Origin: Cryptomeria japonica
Lineage: Eukaryota; Streptophyta; Pinopsida; Cupressales; Cupressaceae
NCBI RefSeq assembly: GCF_030272615.1
Contig: NC_081406.1
Span: 246,069,218 to 246,133,217, forward strand
DNA: 64,000 nt
Reading direction: 5' to 3'
The first letter of the stretch is position 1. The number at the start of each line of letters is the position of its first letter. Below are positions 11,973 through 21,590 of this stretch, one piece after another. Made by a program: the position numbers and the translations under genes. Under the pieces are notes generated by a model. The model was not told the DNA's origin, searched no databases, and saw nothing but the letters and a program-made list of their open reading frames with translations.

Positions 11973-12152
11973 TGTTGTCCTCAATTTTAGCACGGCTAAA
12001 ATCGTGAGGCAACCCTACGAAACTGGTCTATTTCATGCCTCACGTCCTTCAGGAAAGGTTGATTGACTCCGTCGGTTAGCCTCTTTTGCTTTTCGTCTTT
12101 TGTTTTTCTCATTTTTTTTTTAAGTTTTTTAGATTTTGCAGTTTTTCCTACA

Positions 12153-12980
12153 GGTCAAACTTTAAAGTCCGACCCACAGGGTGTTTCTTAGATAGAATTG
12201 CACATCGGACTTTAAAGTTTGATGTGCAATGTTTTGGCAATCTTCTCTGCAGATCGGACTTTAAAGTCCGACCTGCAAGGTTTTTCTTTGTTAGAATTGC
12301 ACATCGGACTTTAAAGTCTGATGTGCAATGTTTTGATTCTTTCCCTATAGATCGGACTTTAAAGTTCGACCTGCAAGCAGTTCTTTTCCTACAGAGCTGA
12401 CTTTAAAGTCCGACCTGCAGAGACTTTTCCCTTGCACATCGTGCAGTTTAGCAAGAAGGAAGTTGCATGTCGGACTTTAAAGTTCGACTTGCAAGGAGTC
12501 TTTTCCTATATGATTATTTTTGTTTCAATTCGCCAAGGTCCATGTGCAGGTCAGGGAATTTTTCTCGACCTGCAGGTCTAAGTGCAGGTCGGGGAATTTT
12601 TCTCGACCTGCAGGTCTAAGTGCAGGTAGGGGAATTTTTCCCGACCTGCACGTCTAAGTGCAGGTCGGGGATTTTTTCCCAACCTACAAGTTTACCTATG
12701 TGTAGGTCGGGGAATTTTTCTCGACCTGCAAGTTAAGTTTTGCCCTTCTCGCATATCGGACTTTAAAGTCCGATATGCAATCTTTGATTGATTTTCTTTT
12801 CACATCAGACTTTAAAGTCCGATGTGTAAATTTTGAGTTTCCTTCCCAAGTTGCAGATCGGACTTTAAAGTCCGACATGCAGTTGCTTGTCAAGTTTTTC
12901 CCTTGCAGGTCGGACTTTAAAGTCTGACCTGCATATGATGTTTTTTGAACGTGCAGTTCGGACTTTAAAGTCCGACCTGC
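12153..12980 (+). repeat. Field of palindromic TCGGACTTTAAAGTCCGA units in the U3
   Basis: Twelve copies of a palindrome with core GGACTTTAAAGTCC occur near 12153, 12201, 12250, 12300, 12351, 12395, 12467, 12751, 12801, 12855, 12905 and 12955, about 50 bp apart within each of the two blocks. The outer arms differ between units but usually stay complementary inside a unit, for example GCACAT with ATGTGC, GCATAT with ATATGC and GCAGGT with ACCTGC. Each could form a hairpin or bind a dimeric protein. The field lies about 0.4-1.2 kb upstream of the TATA box. Confidence 0.93.
12541..12735 (+). repeat. Five tandem 38 bp units with inverted arms
   Basis: Between the two blocks of palindromes lie five units that read GCAGGTCGGGGAATTTTTCT then CGACCTGC, with slight variation. 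Each has an 8 bp inverted stem around an AT-rich loop. Units recur every 38-39 bp, and the arm GCAGGTCG also appears in the arms of some neighbouring GGACTTTAAAGTCC units. Confidence 0.9.
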
Positions 12981-13038
12981 AAGTTTTTTCCATTTTGTCT
13001 CCTAAGTCATTTCTGACTCCTTTTTCTTGTTCTAATTG

Positions 13039-13245
13039 ATGAAATTTGGTCGTCTGATGGTGATCATTTTCAAAACACTAATGATCCATGTTGAAATGTC
13101 TAAGCCCTCTCCCAACAAATCGACAAAGAAAAGAAGATGCGATGATGAGATTGTTGATATGGCGCTAGACAAAGCTAAGATGCAAGTTGCTTTAGCTCGG
13201 TTTGAAGAATTTCAGAAATCCAATGAGGGGGAGAAAGATGAATAA
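13039..13245 (+). CDS. Small basic open frame inside the solo LTR, doubtful
   Basis: A 68-residue frame from the ATG at 13039 lies just upstream of the LTR promoter. An internal ATG gives a shorter product starting MSKPSPNKSTKKRRCDDE, with a nuclear-localisation-like cluster KKRR followed by an acidic, helix-prone tail. I do not recognise the product. It lies in the U3, before the TATA box, so it would need another promoter. It may be a captured fragment or chance. Confidence 0.2.
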   Translation: MKFGRLMVIIFKTLMIHVEMSKPSPNKSTKKRRCDDEIVDMALDKAKMQVALARFEEFQKSNEGEKDE

Positions 13246-13403
13246 AGTGTCCTCTTTTTGACACTTTCTTTTCATGTAGCTGCATTGTTAGATGCTGCAA
13301 GTTTTCTCGCAGCTGCATATTTTCTTTCTACTGAAGTTGTAGTCAAGTGGGACTGTGTAGTTGAATTAGTCAACTGTGCCCACATTTTTTTCCAACATTT
13401 TCC

Positions 13404-13412
13404 TATATAAGG
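13404..13412 (+). promoter_or_regulatory. TATA box of the solo LTR
   Basis: TATATAAGG stands after a long repeat-rich U3 and about 110 bp before an AATAAA signal (about 13521), the expected spacing of promoter and polyadenylation signal in an LTR. Confidence 0.7.
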
Positions 13413-14250
13413 AGGACCCTCATTTGTAAATAAGGATCTTTTTGGCAATGCAGCAAAATTTTGCCAGTTTGTATGTGCACTCTAAGACTTTTAGTTTAGA
13501 TGTAAATCAAATTGTTTTCAATAAAAGAGGCAAGTTGTGTTGAGACTTTGTGCCAATTCAAGTTGTTATGTGACGACATCTTCTAGAGTTGATTGTGAGT
13601 TTTGTTCTATTGTGAAAGAGGGATTTAAATTCAATCTTGCAGACTTTGAGCTGCTAATTGTATTTAGAGTTATATGTTTGGTTTTCAGATTTGGTCTTGT
13701 AGACTTTGAGCTGTTTATCATAGCCAAAACTAGTGTGGAAAGCTAAAGTGGGAAGATAGCTTGTAGACTTTGTGCTGCTTCTATTTTTAAGACTTGTGCA
13801 TGTGAGTTGAAGTGCATCATGTAGTTAGACTTTAAGCAGCTACATATTGTGCTTAGTTAGCAGAAAATCATCTAAAAAGGTTGATAGGAGAATAGATAGT
13901 TGAAGACTTTGAGTTTTCTTTCTGTTTTCCCGTCCCAGGGAAGTGACAGAGGTCTTTGTGCCTTCATGGAAACTTTGCTTCCCTTTATGTTCCAAAAATA
14001 CTACAAAGAAGTCTCGTTTTTGTATTTGTTGTTATTTATTTCCAATTGCTATTACTTTTCTGAGAAGAGAAAAGAGTATAGTTTTTCTTGAAAGAAGAAG
14101 AAAGACTGTTGTCCCACCTATATTAGATTAGCTTAGTTTGTAGATAGGGGGAGCCTTCCCTTTATTAGGAGAGTTTTACTCACACACTGTGGTTGAAGCC
14201 ACAATTTTGTATATTTCCCGAAGTGTACAAAATTTTCAACCAACAAAGTG

Positions 14251-15400
14251 TGCATTTCTAAATAGAGATCTTGAAGAGGAAGTCTACATAGAGAAACCTG
14301 ATGGATTTTCTCTTTCTGATGACAATAACATGGTTTCGGATTAAGGAAAGCTTTATATGGATTGAAGCAAGCACCTAGAGCTTGGTATGCTAGATTGGAA
14401 ACATATCTTTTGAAGCTTGGTTTCACTAAAGGTAATGCTGACAGTAACTTATATTATAAGATCACTAATGATGACATATTGATTATTGAGGTCTTTGTGG
14501 ATGATATCATTTTTGGAGGTGAGGAAAAGTTATGTATGGAATTCTCTGATAATATGAAGAATGAATTTGAGATGTCTATGATAGGAGAAATGATATTTTT
14601 CTTAGGTTTGTAGATTAATGAGACTGATAAAGGTATTTTCATTTGTCAAACTAAGTATGCTAGAGATTTGTTGAAGAAATTTGGTATGGAAAATTCTAAA
14701 CCAGTTGGTACTCCTATGGTTACAAGTGAGAAATTGACAAAGAAAGATATATCAACTCTGGTAAATCCTACAAGATATAAATCTATGATTGGAGGTTTGT
14801 TATATTTGACTCAGATTAGATCAGATATAATGAATGCGGTTTGTATTGTATCAAGATATCAAAGTGATCCTAGAGAGAATCATGAGAGTGTAGTGAAAAG
14901 GATTTTCAGATATTTACAAGGAACAACTGAATATTGTTTGTGGTATCCTAAAGATGAAGAGTTTACATTATGTACATATATAGATGCAAATTGGGCTGGA
15001 GATATAGATGACCGGAAAAGCACATCCGGTCGATATTTTTTCTTGGAAAGAAACGGTCATGTACTTCTTTATCTGCTGTTAAAGTTGAGTATGTTGTTGT
15101 TGCTACTAGTTGTACACAAGCTCTATGGATGAAGTAAATGCTTCAAGATATAAGGGTAGATTGTAATGAACCGGTAGTTATTCACTATGATAACTCTGTT
15201 TCTATTGACGTATCAAAGAATCCGGTATTTCATTCTAAGACAAAGCACATATCAATCAAGTATAACTTTCTGAAGGAAAAAATGGAAGCAAATGAAGTCA
15301 AATTGGTTTATGTGAACACTAAGAGAAGATTGTAGATATCTTCACTAAACCTTTGCCCAAGGAATCATTCAACTACTTTAGAGACAGATTGGGGGTCTCT
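14251..15400 (+). pseudogene. pol: Copia reverse transcriptase C-terminal part and RNase H
   Basis: The polyprotein of element 2 resumes after the duplicated AAGTG. It encodes [13 protein letters not shown] near 14350, the catalytic FVDDIIFGG near 14492-14518, the YLTQIRSDIMNAV region near 14800 and RNase H blocks (WAGDIDDRKSTSG near 14992, then an altered SD-N-A block near 15180). Stops or frameshifts occur near 14258, 14336, 14611, 15030-15060, 15135 and 15335, so the enzyme is dead. The closing segment near the polyprotein end (DIFTKPLPK-like) lies around 15337-15362. Confidence 0.88.
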
Positions 15401-15767
15401 GCCCCTTCGGTTGAGACTTGAGTGATGTTGACTGGCATCAGTCCGGTATGCACTATCAAAACTATCATTCATTATGAGTTGATGAGTTGGTGCTACTACT
15501 CAAGGGGAGTAGTCAACTATGTGGTTCAAAGGTTTTATGATTTTTCTTTGATGTTTATGTCAGATTTTTGGCATTGATGTCAAAGGGGGAGAGGTATACA
15601 TGTAATAAAAAAACTTAACAGAGATATCAGTCACAGGGAGAGTTTGGTCTATGGTTTGGTTATTTGGTTCAGAACTTCATTGTTATATCATTTGATTGGA
15701 TGTCTTCCATTGGGGGAGACTTGTTTGGCACTTGGATGTTTTTCACATCTAGTGCTGCCATCAATGC

Positions 15768-15780
15768 CAAAGGGGGAGAT
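15768..15780 (+). other. Polypurine tract of copia element 2
   Basis: The purine run AAAGGGGGAGAT directly precedes the TG of the 3' LTR at 15781. An identical AAAGGGGGAGA run near 15581 may be a second tract or its duplicate. Confidence 0.8.
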
Positions 15781-17001
15781 TGTTGGCAATTTGGAGGAAT
15801 TGATTATGTATTGTATATGATTTTTTGTCATTGATGTCAACACTATCTTATCTATCGGGTTTTGGTAGAGTGGTTGGACTTTGATGTTGATCAGGAGATT
15901 TGTCTCCTGTATGTTCTGATTGGTGGAATTGGTTTGGTTCAGTCATTCATGTTATTCAGATGCGTGTCACATTCAGTTGATTTAGGATTTGGTGATCTAG
16001 AAGCTATCATGTGTTCTAGTAAGCCTTTTGGTTATCGGTAAGGGTTCTACCGGCAGAGCTTCATTGAAGATCTTTTGATGAATTTGATAAGTGGTGTTCG
16101 TGCGGCTTCTAGAAGGTTTTCAGGATGCTAATGGTTATCATGTTCGTGTTCCAGTTGATTGGTGGTATTGCATTTGGCTTATGGTGACCTATTTTAGGTT
16201 TGGTCTTATTCTGCTAGGTTATGGACCGGTTTATGTAACGTGTTGGCGGATGCTCCCGATGTGTTACTGGTTGGATTTATTATTTGGTTAATGTTGTTTT
16301 GATCTTAGGCTGACTTGGATTATCATTGGTTTGCAGGTTTATGTAATGGATTTATTGTATTATCTTTTAGGTGGCCGACCTAATTGTTTAGGTCCCCGGT
16401 TGGTATAAATATGATGTAAGATATCCTTGTAGATCGTGGTATCAGTTGTCGTTATGGGATTATTTGTGTGCGAATAAAGTTATAATTGTATGCAAAGGTT
16501 TTGATCGATCATAGGTGATCGAATTGGGTTTGTGTAAGAGGTTTAAGACCTGCAGCATTGAGCTTAACCGGAACTTTACTCAGGCATAGGAGATGCTATT
16601 TTTGCAATTCATTCTTATTTCCAAATTGTAGTCTGGATTTCTTTTGTAGTCAGTGAGGCTCCTTTTGTGATGAGCAATGTGTTCTAGGTTGTTGGCCTTC
16701 CTACATCTACAAGCCCCTTATGATAATCACATACTTACTGTAGAAGTATTATCTGACTCGGTAGGCTTCCCACTGTGGTTTTTCCCTTTACCGGGTTTTC
16801 CACGTACAAATCTTGGTTTTATGTGTTGTGGATGAATGGTATTTGGTTTATGATTTATGTTTGTGCTTAATTGATATATCTGCTATTTGGGTATTTGGTT
16901 TATGCATTCCAGTAAAATGTTTTGTGTGCTTAAAGTTTCATAATCTGTTAACAACTTATTCACCCCCCCCCCCTCTTAGTTGTTCACCGGTTATCCTAAC
17001 A
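15781..17001 (+). repeat. 3' LTR of copia element 2
   Basis: This 1221 bp LTR pairs with 8614-9826. It begins TGTTGGCA, has TATAAATAT near 16404, carries a C tract near 16964-16973 and ends CTAACA. Confidence 0.92.
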
Positions 17002-17006
17002 ATCAC

Positions 17007-18744
17007 ATCTATAACTACACATATGAAAGAGGGGGAAAATGGTTGTATTTTATAGGGGCTTTCCTAAGTCTAATCTTATGTTGGTGTTTCCATCTCCGTA
17101 ATAACAATGATGATGAGAAAGAGATCTTACCCCTAGTAGGGTAGAGATTGGAGACCTTAAAGGAAATGCTTTAATTGACAAGATTGTACCTTAGGATTTA
17201 TAATGGTGGTGATGCAATTCTCTTTAGATAAGTCCTCCAAGTGTTGATTCAATAAAATGAATAAATAATAACATAATCACTCATGAAAACATACTTGAAG
17301 ATAAGTTGTTGTATCTTGATGCTCCATGTACTCAAATGTGCTCTCAAATAAAGGAATTAGGACTCTTGAATTGGAACGATAGCTTGTAAATTATAATTGA
17401 TTGATTTATATAGGATTGTGAAAATATTAGGATCAGATCACAGATGGAAGGAACTAACACTCACACACATTTGAATTTGGGCGCAACTTTTGGAGGGAAT
17501 AGAGTGCTAGGTGCCATAGTTCAATAGGAATAGGGTGCTAGGCACCATAATCCACCCAAAAAGAGACAAAAGAAAGGTGGTTGCAGAGTATCAAACCCAA
17601 GACATAGAATCAAGTCACCTCATGAGCATATGATAATAATTTGGATGAGATAAGTCCAAAATAGGCTCAAAATGAAGAAGAAGGAGGCACGATTAAACAA
17701 GGGTCCAAAAAGAATGTGAAATTGTAAAAGGGGTTACAATTACAACACTACACTTCCATAAAAAATAATTAAAAACTAATTAAGTAGAGTCGAGAGTGTC
17801 ACAGTCCTCTTCAAACTTTTGCATTGTTAAAGAATAATTAAAGCTAGAAACATGCAAGAATAGGGCAACATTGATAACAACTTCAATATAATAAGGGAAA
17901 TAATATATTGTAGAAGATAGATCTCATGTGACATAAGAGATGTTTGTGGGACAATATGCCCTAATACCCTATATATGTCAAATATAGTAAACCCTTAAGG
18001 TAGGGTAACATCGTACAATACTCCTTAAGGAATAATACATTCCATGCTATATATCCAAGAGATTTCAAATACAATATCATATTTCACACATGTCTCTTAC
18101 AATGATAATCACCTTCCTTTATATATACCACTTCCTAATAATACCATGGAAGGGTAAACCCTAATGAAGGCCAACTCAACTCCTATTATAATCAATTACA
18201 AAAATTATTCACATGACCCAATATAACTAACATAAGGGATGTGTGGCACATGTCAACATCTCCATCCACCTAAATGCCTTCTAATATCATATCCCTATTT
18301 ATATAACATGTCGTCCCTCTTAGACACATGTTTCATCCCCGAAACATGAGAAGAAGCCAAAGAGTATCACTGTCACAAGTTATTACAAATATGATGTCAC
18401 GACCAATCATTTATTCATCCATAATTGATCCTTGTTGTTCCTTTTTCTTGATAATGCTTGGATCCCATCCTTGAGCCATAATTTTCATAGTAATTCCTCT
18501 TCTTCCATGACTAGCCATTACTTTTTGATACCACTGATTGTTGTAAATGTTTATTTGATTCCATGTATGTCCATAGAGATTTCCTTTTTGATATCATATA
18601 CTATCATGTATCCATGAAGGTTTCCTCCATGATGATTGTCTCTCACTGCAATGATGTGGATGCTTATATATTGCACCCTTTGTTGTTACTGGAATCTTCT
18701 CTAGTTGTTTACCATTTTTGGCAACTTGTTTTAGTGATTCCTTA
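17007..18744. other. Unassigned relic sequence
   Basis: No convincing gene is visible. The first 0.6 kb resembles 35330-35480 in short shared phrases (TATAGGG, then TTTCCACCTCC-like, then ATAATGATGATGAG-like), so both are probably copies of one unrecognised dispersed repeat. A short imperfect duplication built on GGGTGCTAGGCACCATA lies at about 17500-17560. Around 18520-18545 the minus strand reads ACAATCAGTGGTATCAAAAAG, which looks like a decayed LTR end with a primer site. Confidence 0.4.
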
Positions 18745-18747
18745 GTA

Positions 18748-19137
18748 GAATTTGGACCTTGCAAAATTTTGAAGAAGCATGAATCAAGGAATGCCTATGA
18801 AGTAGAGCTTATAAGAGGGATTAATATATTGTGCTTGTGGAAACCATTTTAAATATTTATAACTTATCAAAGTATCATGAAGGAAATGTAGAAGATGAAC
18901 CACTAAAAGGGAAATGGTGTATCCCAGCATCTAATTATGAGAAGGAAGAGGTGGAATTAATATTAGATAGTCAAATGAGAAGGAGCGCCAACAATGGGTA
19001 GTATGGAGAATATTTGGTCGAATGGAAAGGAAGACTTGTTGAAGATTCATCATGGTTGTCTAAAATAGAGGTTAACCATATTGGTTTACCTCAAACACTA
19101 GAGATGTATATTGGTTTACAACATCAAGATAAATAAG
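18748..19137 (+). pseudogene. Ty3/gypsy chromovirus integrase tail with chromodomain, relic
   Basis: Two frames separated by a frameshift near 18840 encode the end of a chromovirus integrase. The first reads FGPCKILKKHESRNAYEVEL, the GPF/Y-type module. The second reads KYHEGNVEDEP, then ILDSQMRRS, a stop at 18990, then YGEYLVEWKG and EDSSW, the aromatic-rich strands of a chromodomain. In active elements this domain guides integration to marked chromatin. The rest of the element is not visible on either side, so this is an isolated fragment. Confidence 0.75.
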
Positions 19138-20373
19138 TCAAAAGAATCTAGTAACTACTTTGTAGTTATCTACTTCAAAGTCATGCCTATAGACATGATT
19201 TATGTGCTTGCAAGAGTAAACTAGTATGCAAACCTAAACATGCACCCTAAACTAGCAAAAAGTTGATTGCTTCAATCTATTTTCTTTGCTCTTATAATGG
19301 CAAGATTTTAGTATGGAAAAATGGTGTTCAAAAAACCTTTCCAAAATTCGTTAACAAGGACCATTTTCTTCCTAGTCAAACCCCTAAACAAATAGATTCA
19401 ACTATGGACCGAGATCAAGGGCAACAAGAAAACATGGAGTATGCTTCTAGGATGATGATACAATGTAAATGTAATAAATTTTAAATCTTTTTGAAATCGA
19501 CTTCTAGATATGCTCAATAGATTATTCTTTTTATCCTAGATACTCTATGAATCAAGGTTAGTCTTAAACGTACCACCCTAGCATGTAACTTGAAACAAGT
19601 CGAACTTTAGTCGGCTCATAATGTCTAGTAAGGGAGGGAAAGATGGATCCAAATTAAGTTCAAATTTAAAAGTTTAGACTTAGCCTAGTCCAATTTTGCA
19701 CATGCCAGTATGAACTTAAATGATGAACAACTATGTGTAACAAACATCTCTGAATTCTTGTTTTGAATAATGATGAAGGCAATACCTAGATGAATTCTAC
19801 ACATACAAGTCTAAACCTAAATAATGAACAACTATATGTGACAAATAGCTTAAAATTCTTAAACTGAATAACAATAAAAATATACTAAAATAAGTTATTT
19901 GCTAACTTCAAAACAAAATATGTCATCTTCTACAACCTAATAAATGCATAAAGATTAACTTAATATCATAAACCTTAAAAAATATTAATATGCAATTTCC
20001 ACCATACATATAGCTTTCCATATAAACAAAATATGTCATCTTCTACAACCTACTAAATGCAAAAAGATTAACCTAATGTCATATGCAATTTCCACCATAT
20101 ATATATAGCTTTCCATATAAACCTATTGACCAAGCTAGACTACAAGAAGTCTTCTCATGTAACCGTCCAAACACTCTAAGAAAATTGTTGTGTAATCCCA
20201 GACTGATGATGAGTAATCTATTGCTCCAGCCAAAGTGGGTCCAGTAGAAGATGCCATGCCCACTCAATCGGGAAGCTTCCATAGCATATGCGTGTGATTA
20301 CAATTATGAACACAACTTGCAAAGCTCTCACATCCATACAAATCTTCAAGTCAATAAGAAAAACTTGGCAGTT
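19138..20373. other. Gene-free stretch with a 110 bp tandem duplication
   Basis: No gene is supported here. A segment with ACAAAATATGTCATCTTCTA at about 19915 recurs at about 20026, and both copies run on to the phrase TATAGCTTTCCATATAAAC, giving a direct duplication of roughly 110 bp. The remainder is AT-rich. Confidence 0.55.
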
Positions 20374-20484
20374 ATGCCGCCATGGGTCCTTTTAATCTTT
20401 GCCTTTCTTCATCTTTTGTCTGGAACATGCTGTTACTATTTTGAATACCCACACCGGCCAAATTATCTCCCTGTCCTTCATTGA
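20374..20484 (+). CDS. Possible tiny secreted peptide, 36 residues
   Basis: From the ATG at 20374 the frame starts MPPWVLLIFAFLHLLSGTCC, a good signal-peptide pattern with a hydrophobic core and a small-residue cleavage region. It ends shortly after PHRPNYLPVLH. The coding end falls in a 42 bp tandem duplication, so after the stop the same PHRPNYLPVLH block follows in frame and ends at a second stop. Either a short peptide gene or chance; I do not recognise the family. Confidence 0.25.
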   Translation: MPPWVLLIFAFLHLLSGTCCYYFEYPHRPNYLPVLH

Positions 20485-20528
20485 GGATACCCACACCGGC
20501 CAAATTATCTCCCTGTCCTTCACTGAGG
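20445..20528 (+). repeat. 42 bp tandem duplication
   Basis: Two adjacent units (20445-20486 and 20487-20528) begin ATACCCACACCGGCCAAATT and differ by one or two bases. The unit length is a multiple of three, so it would repeat 14 residues without changing the frame. Confidence 0.92.
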
Positions 20529-20611
20529 ATAGAATCTTGATACAGACAGATTAGGTGGAATTCATTTGTATTCTTTTTTATCCAAATCTTTTCTAATATC
20601 CCCCTATCTGT

Positions 20612-20623
20612 TATTATATATAC
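20612..20623 (+). promoter_or_regulatory. Possible TATA box before the 93-residue frame
   Basis: TATTATATATAC lies about 75 bases upstream of the ATG at 20696. No other ATG lies between the expected transcription start and that ATG. This is position-based evidence only. Confidence 0.35.
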
Positions 20624-20695
20624 ACAAGCTCTCAGAGGACTTGGAGTACCACAGAATTGTTGAAGCAGGTGAGATTGAAAGTGATTTTAGTTTTC

Positions 20696-20977
20696 ATGGC
20701 TGCCATGGGAATGACAGGCAAGGGGGATGGTGGGAAAGTTTTTTATGACCCTTTCTATTGGCCCAGATACCCACATAATAGTTATAGTGGAATTCCATTA
20801 TATGGTGTGAATAGAGGAGAAAGACACGGGCCATATAGGCACCAAATGGATGATTTCTATGTTTATAGCCATGTCCATTTTTCAAAGTCTACCACCTTCA
20901 AATCTCCTCCTCCCATGGAGAAAACTTCAAAAGGGCTGGAGAATCAGCTAATTGTAGAGCCTGCAACTGTAGAATGA
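20696..20977 (+). CDS. Possible small host protein, 93 residues, unknown function
   Basis: The first ATG after a plausible TATA box opens a 93-residue frame beginning MAAMGMTGKGDGGKVFYDPF. It is rich in Tyr, His, Pro and Arg (WPRYPHNSYSG, ERHGPYRHQMDDFYVYSHVH) and ends EPATVE. The frame stays open upstream without an ATG. If an earlier exon or start existed, the hydrophobic stretch LKVILVFMAAMG could act as a signal peptide. An AATAAA lies downstream near 21271. Composition differs from the retroelement genes, so a host gene or pseudogene is possible. I know no family for it. Confidence 0.35.
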   Translation: MAAMGMTGKGDGGKVFYDPFYWPRYPHNSYSGIPLYGVNRGERHGPYRHQMDDFYVYSHVHFSKSTTFKSPPPMEKTSKGLENQLIVEPATVE

Positions 20978-21224
20978 CTGTTAGGTTTGTTAGTATAGGC
21001 TTTTGCTCTCCCAGTCTTGAAATGGGTGAAATGAAATCTTGCATGTTTCAGAAATGGTCTCTCAAAAACCAGTATGTTGGTTTTAGGAGTGAATACATTT
21101 CTCTTTAAACCAGTTAATACCTTTATCTTTGTATATATATGAACAGTCCTTTGAAAATCCTGATCTATTTGCAAAATTGATATATGCTGTGGAATTAACT
21201 TTCCTGACTTGTGTTTATGTTGAT

Positions 21225-21590
21225 GATAAAGCTAGTTGTAAATGGATCTTTTCTAACAAGATGTAAATGGAATAAAAACCAACATAGATTCAAAGGGAAT
21301 AAATATGCATGCTGAATTTATGTGTGTAGACTCTCTTGTATGGTTAAATTTGATACTTACTCAGTTGTAAATGGATCTTTTCTAACAAGATGTAAATTGA
21401 ATAAAAACCAGCGAAGATTCAAAGAGAATAGATATTCATGCTGAATAGTTAAATTTGATACTTAGTTGTAGATGGATCTTTTCTAACAAGATGTAAATGG
21501 AATAAAACCCAGCAAAGATTCAAAGGGAATAGATATTCATGCAGAATTTATGTGTGTATATTCTGCATATAATTAAATTTTATACTTAGT
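21225..21590 (+). repeat. Three-unit degenerate tandem repeat, 110-130 bp
   Basis: Three units share TGGATCTTTTCTAACAAGAT, then AATAAAA, then AGATTCAAAG, then ATATTCATGC and TTAAATTTGATACTTA. They start near 21240, 21370 and 21472. A copy with one unit fewer is present at 37425-37625. Confidence 0.85.

Larger units (their letters stand above)
11973..14245 (+). mobile_element. Large solo LTR nested in copia element 2
   Basis: A 2273 bp insertion splits the reverse transcriptase. AAGTG stands directly outside both ends (11968-11972 and 14246-14250), a perfect 5 bp target duplication. The insert starts TGTTG and ends CAACA, the terminal inverted repeat expected of an LTR. A TATATAAGG promoter at 13404-13412 and an AATAAA signal near 13521 give a normal U3-R-U5 layout, so it is an LTR in plus orientation without its partner. 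The U3 holds two sets of short inverted-repeat units, annotated separately. No pol is present, so the superfamily cannot be assigned. Confidence 0.88.
8609..17006 (+). mobile_element. Ty1/copia retrotransposon 2, internally deleted, with nested solo LTR
   Basis: This second member of the family of element 1 lies in the same orientation. Its LTRs are 8614-9826 and 15781-17001. The flanks ATCAT (8609-8613) and ATCAC (17002-17006) agree at four of five bases and are taken as a decayed target duplication. Its first lesion is a deletion that fuses the primer site to the gag zinc knuckle. A 2273 bp foreign LTR lies inside the reverse transcriptase (11973-14245). The remaining frame is cleaner than in element 1, with one 1.5 kb open stretch across protease and integrase. 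Confidence 0.93.

Noticed and set aside
12086-12893. Frames of 104 and 65 codons with repeated RTLKSDVQ-type text
   Set aside because: They are translations of the palindromic repeat units in the solo LTR.
12153-12980. Regularly spaced palindromic repeats resembling a CRISPR array
   Set aside because: The intervals are not unique spacers, the units are degenerate, a second repeat family interrupts them, and the whole lies in a plant LTR with a perfect target duplication.
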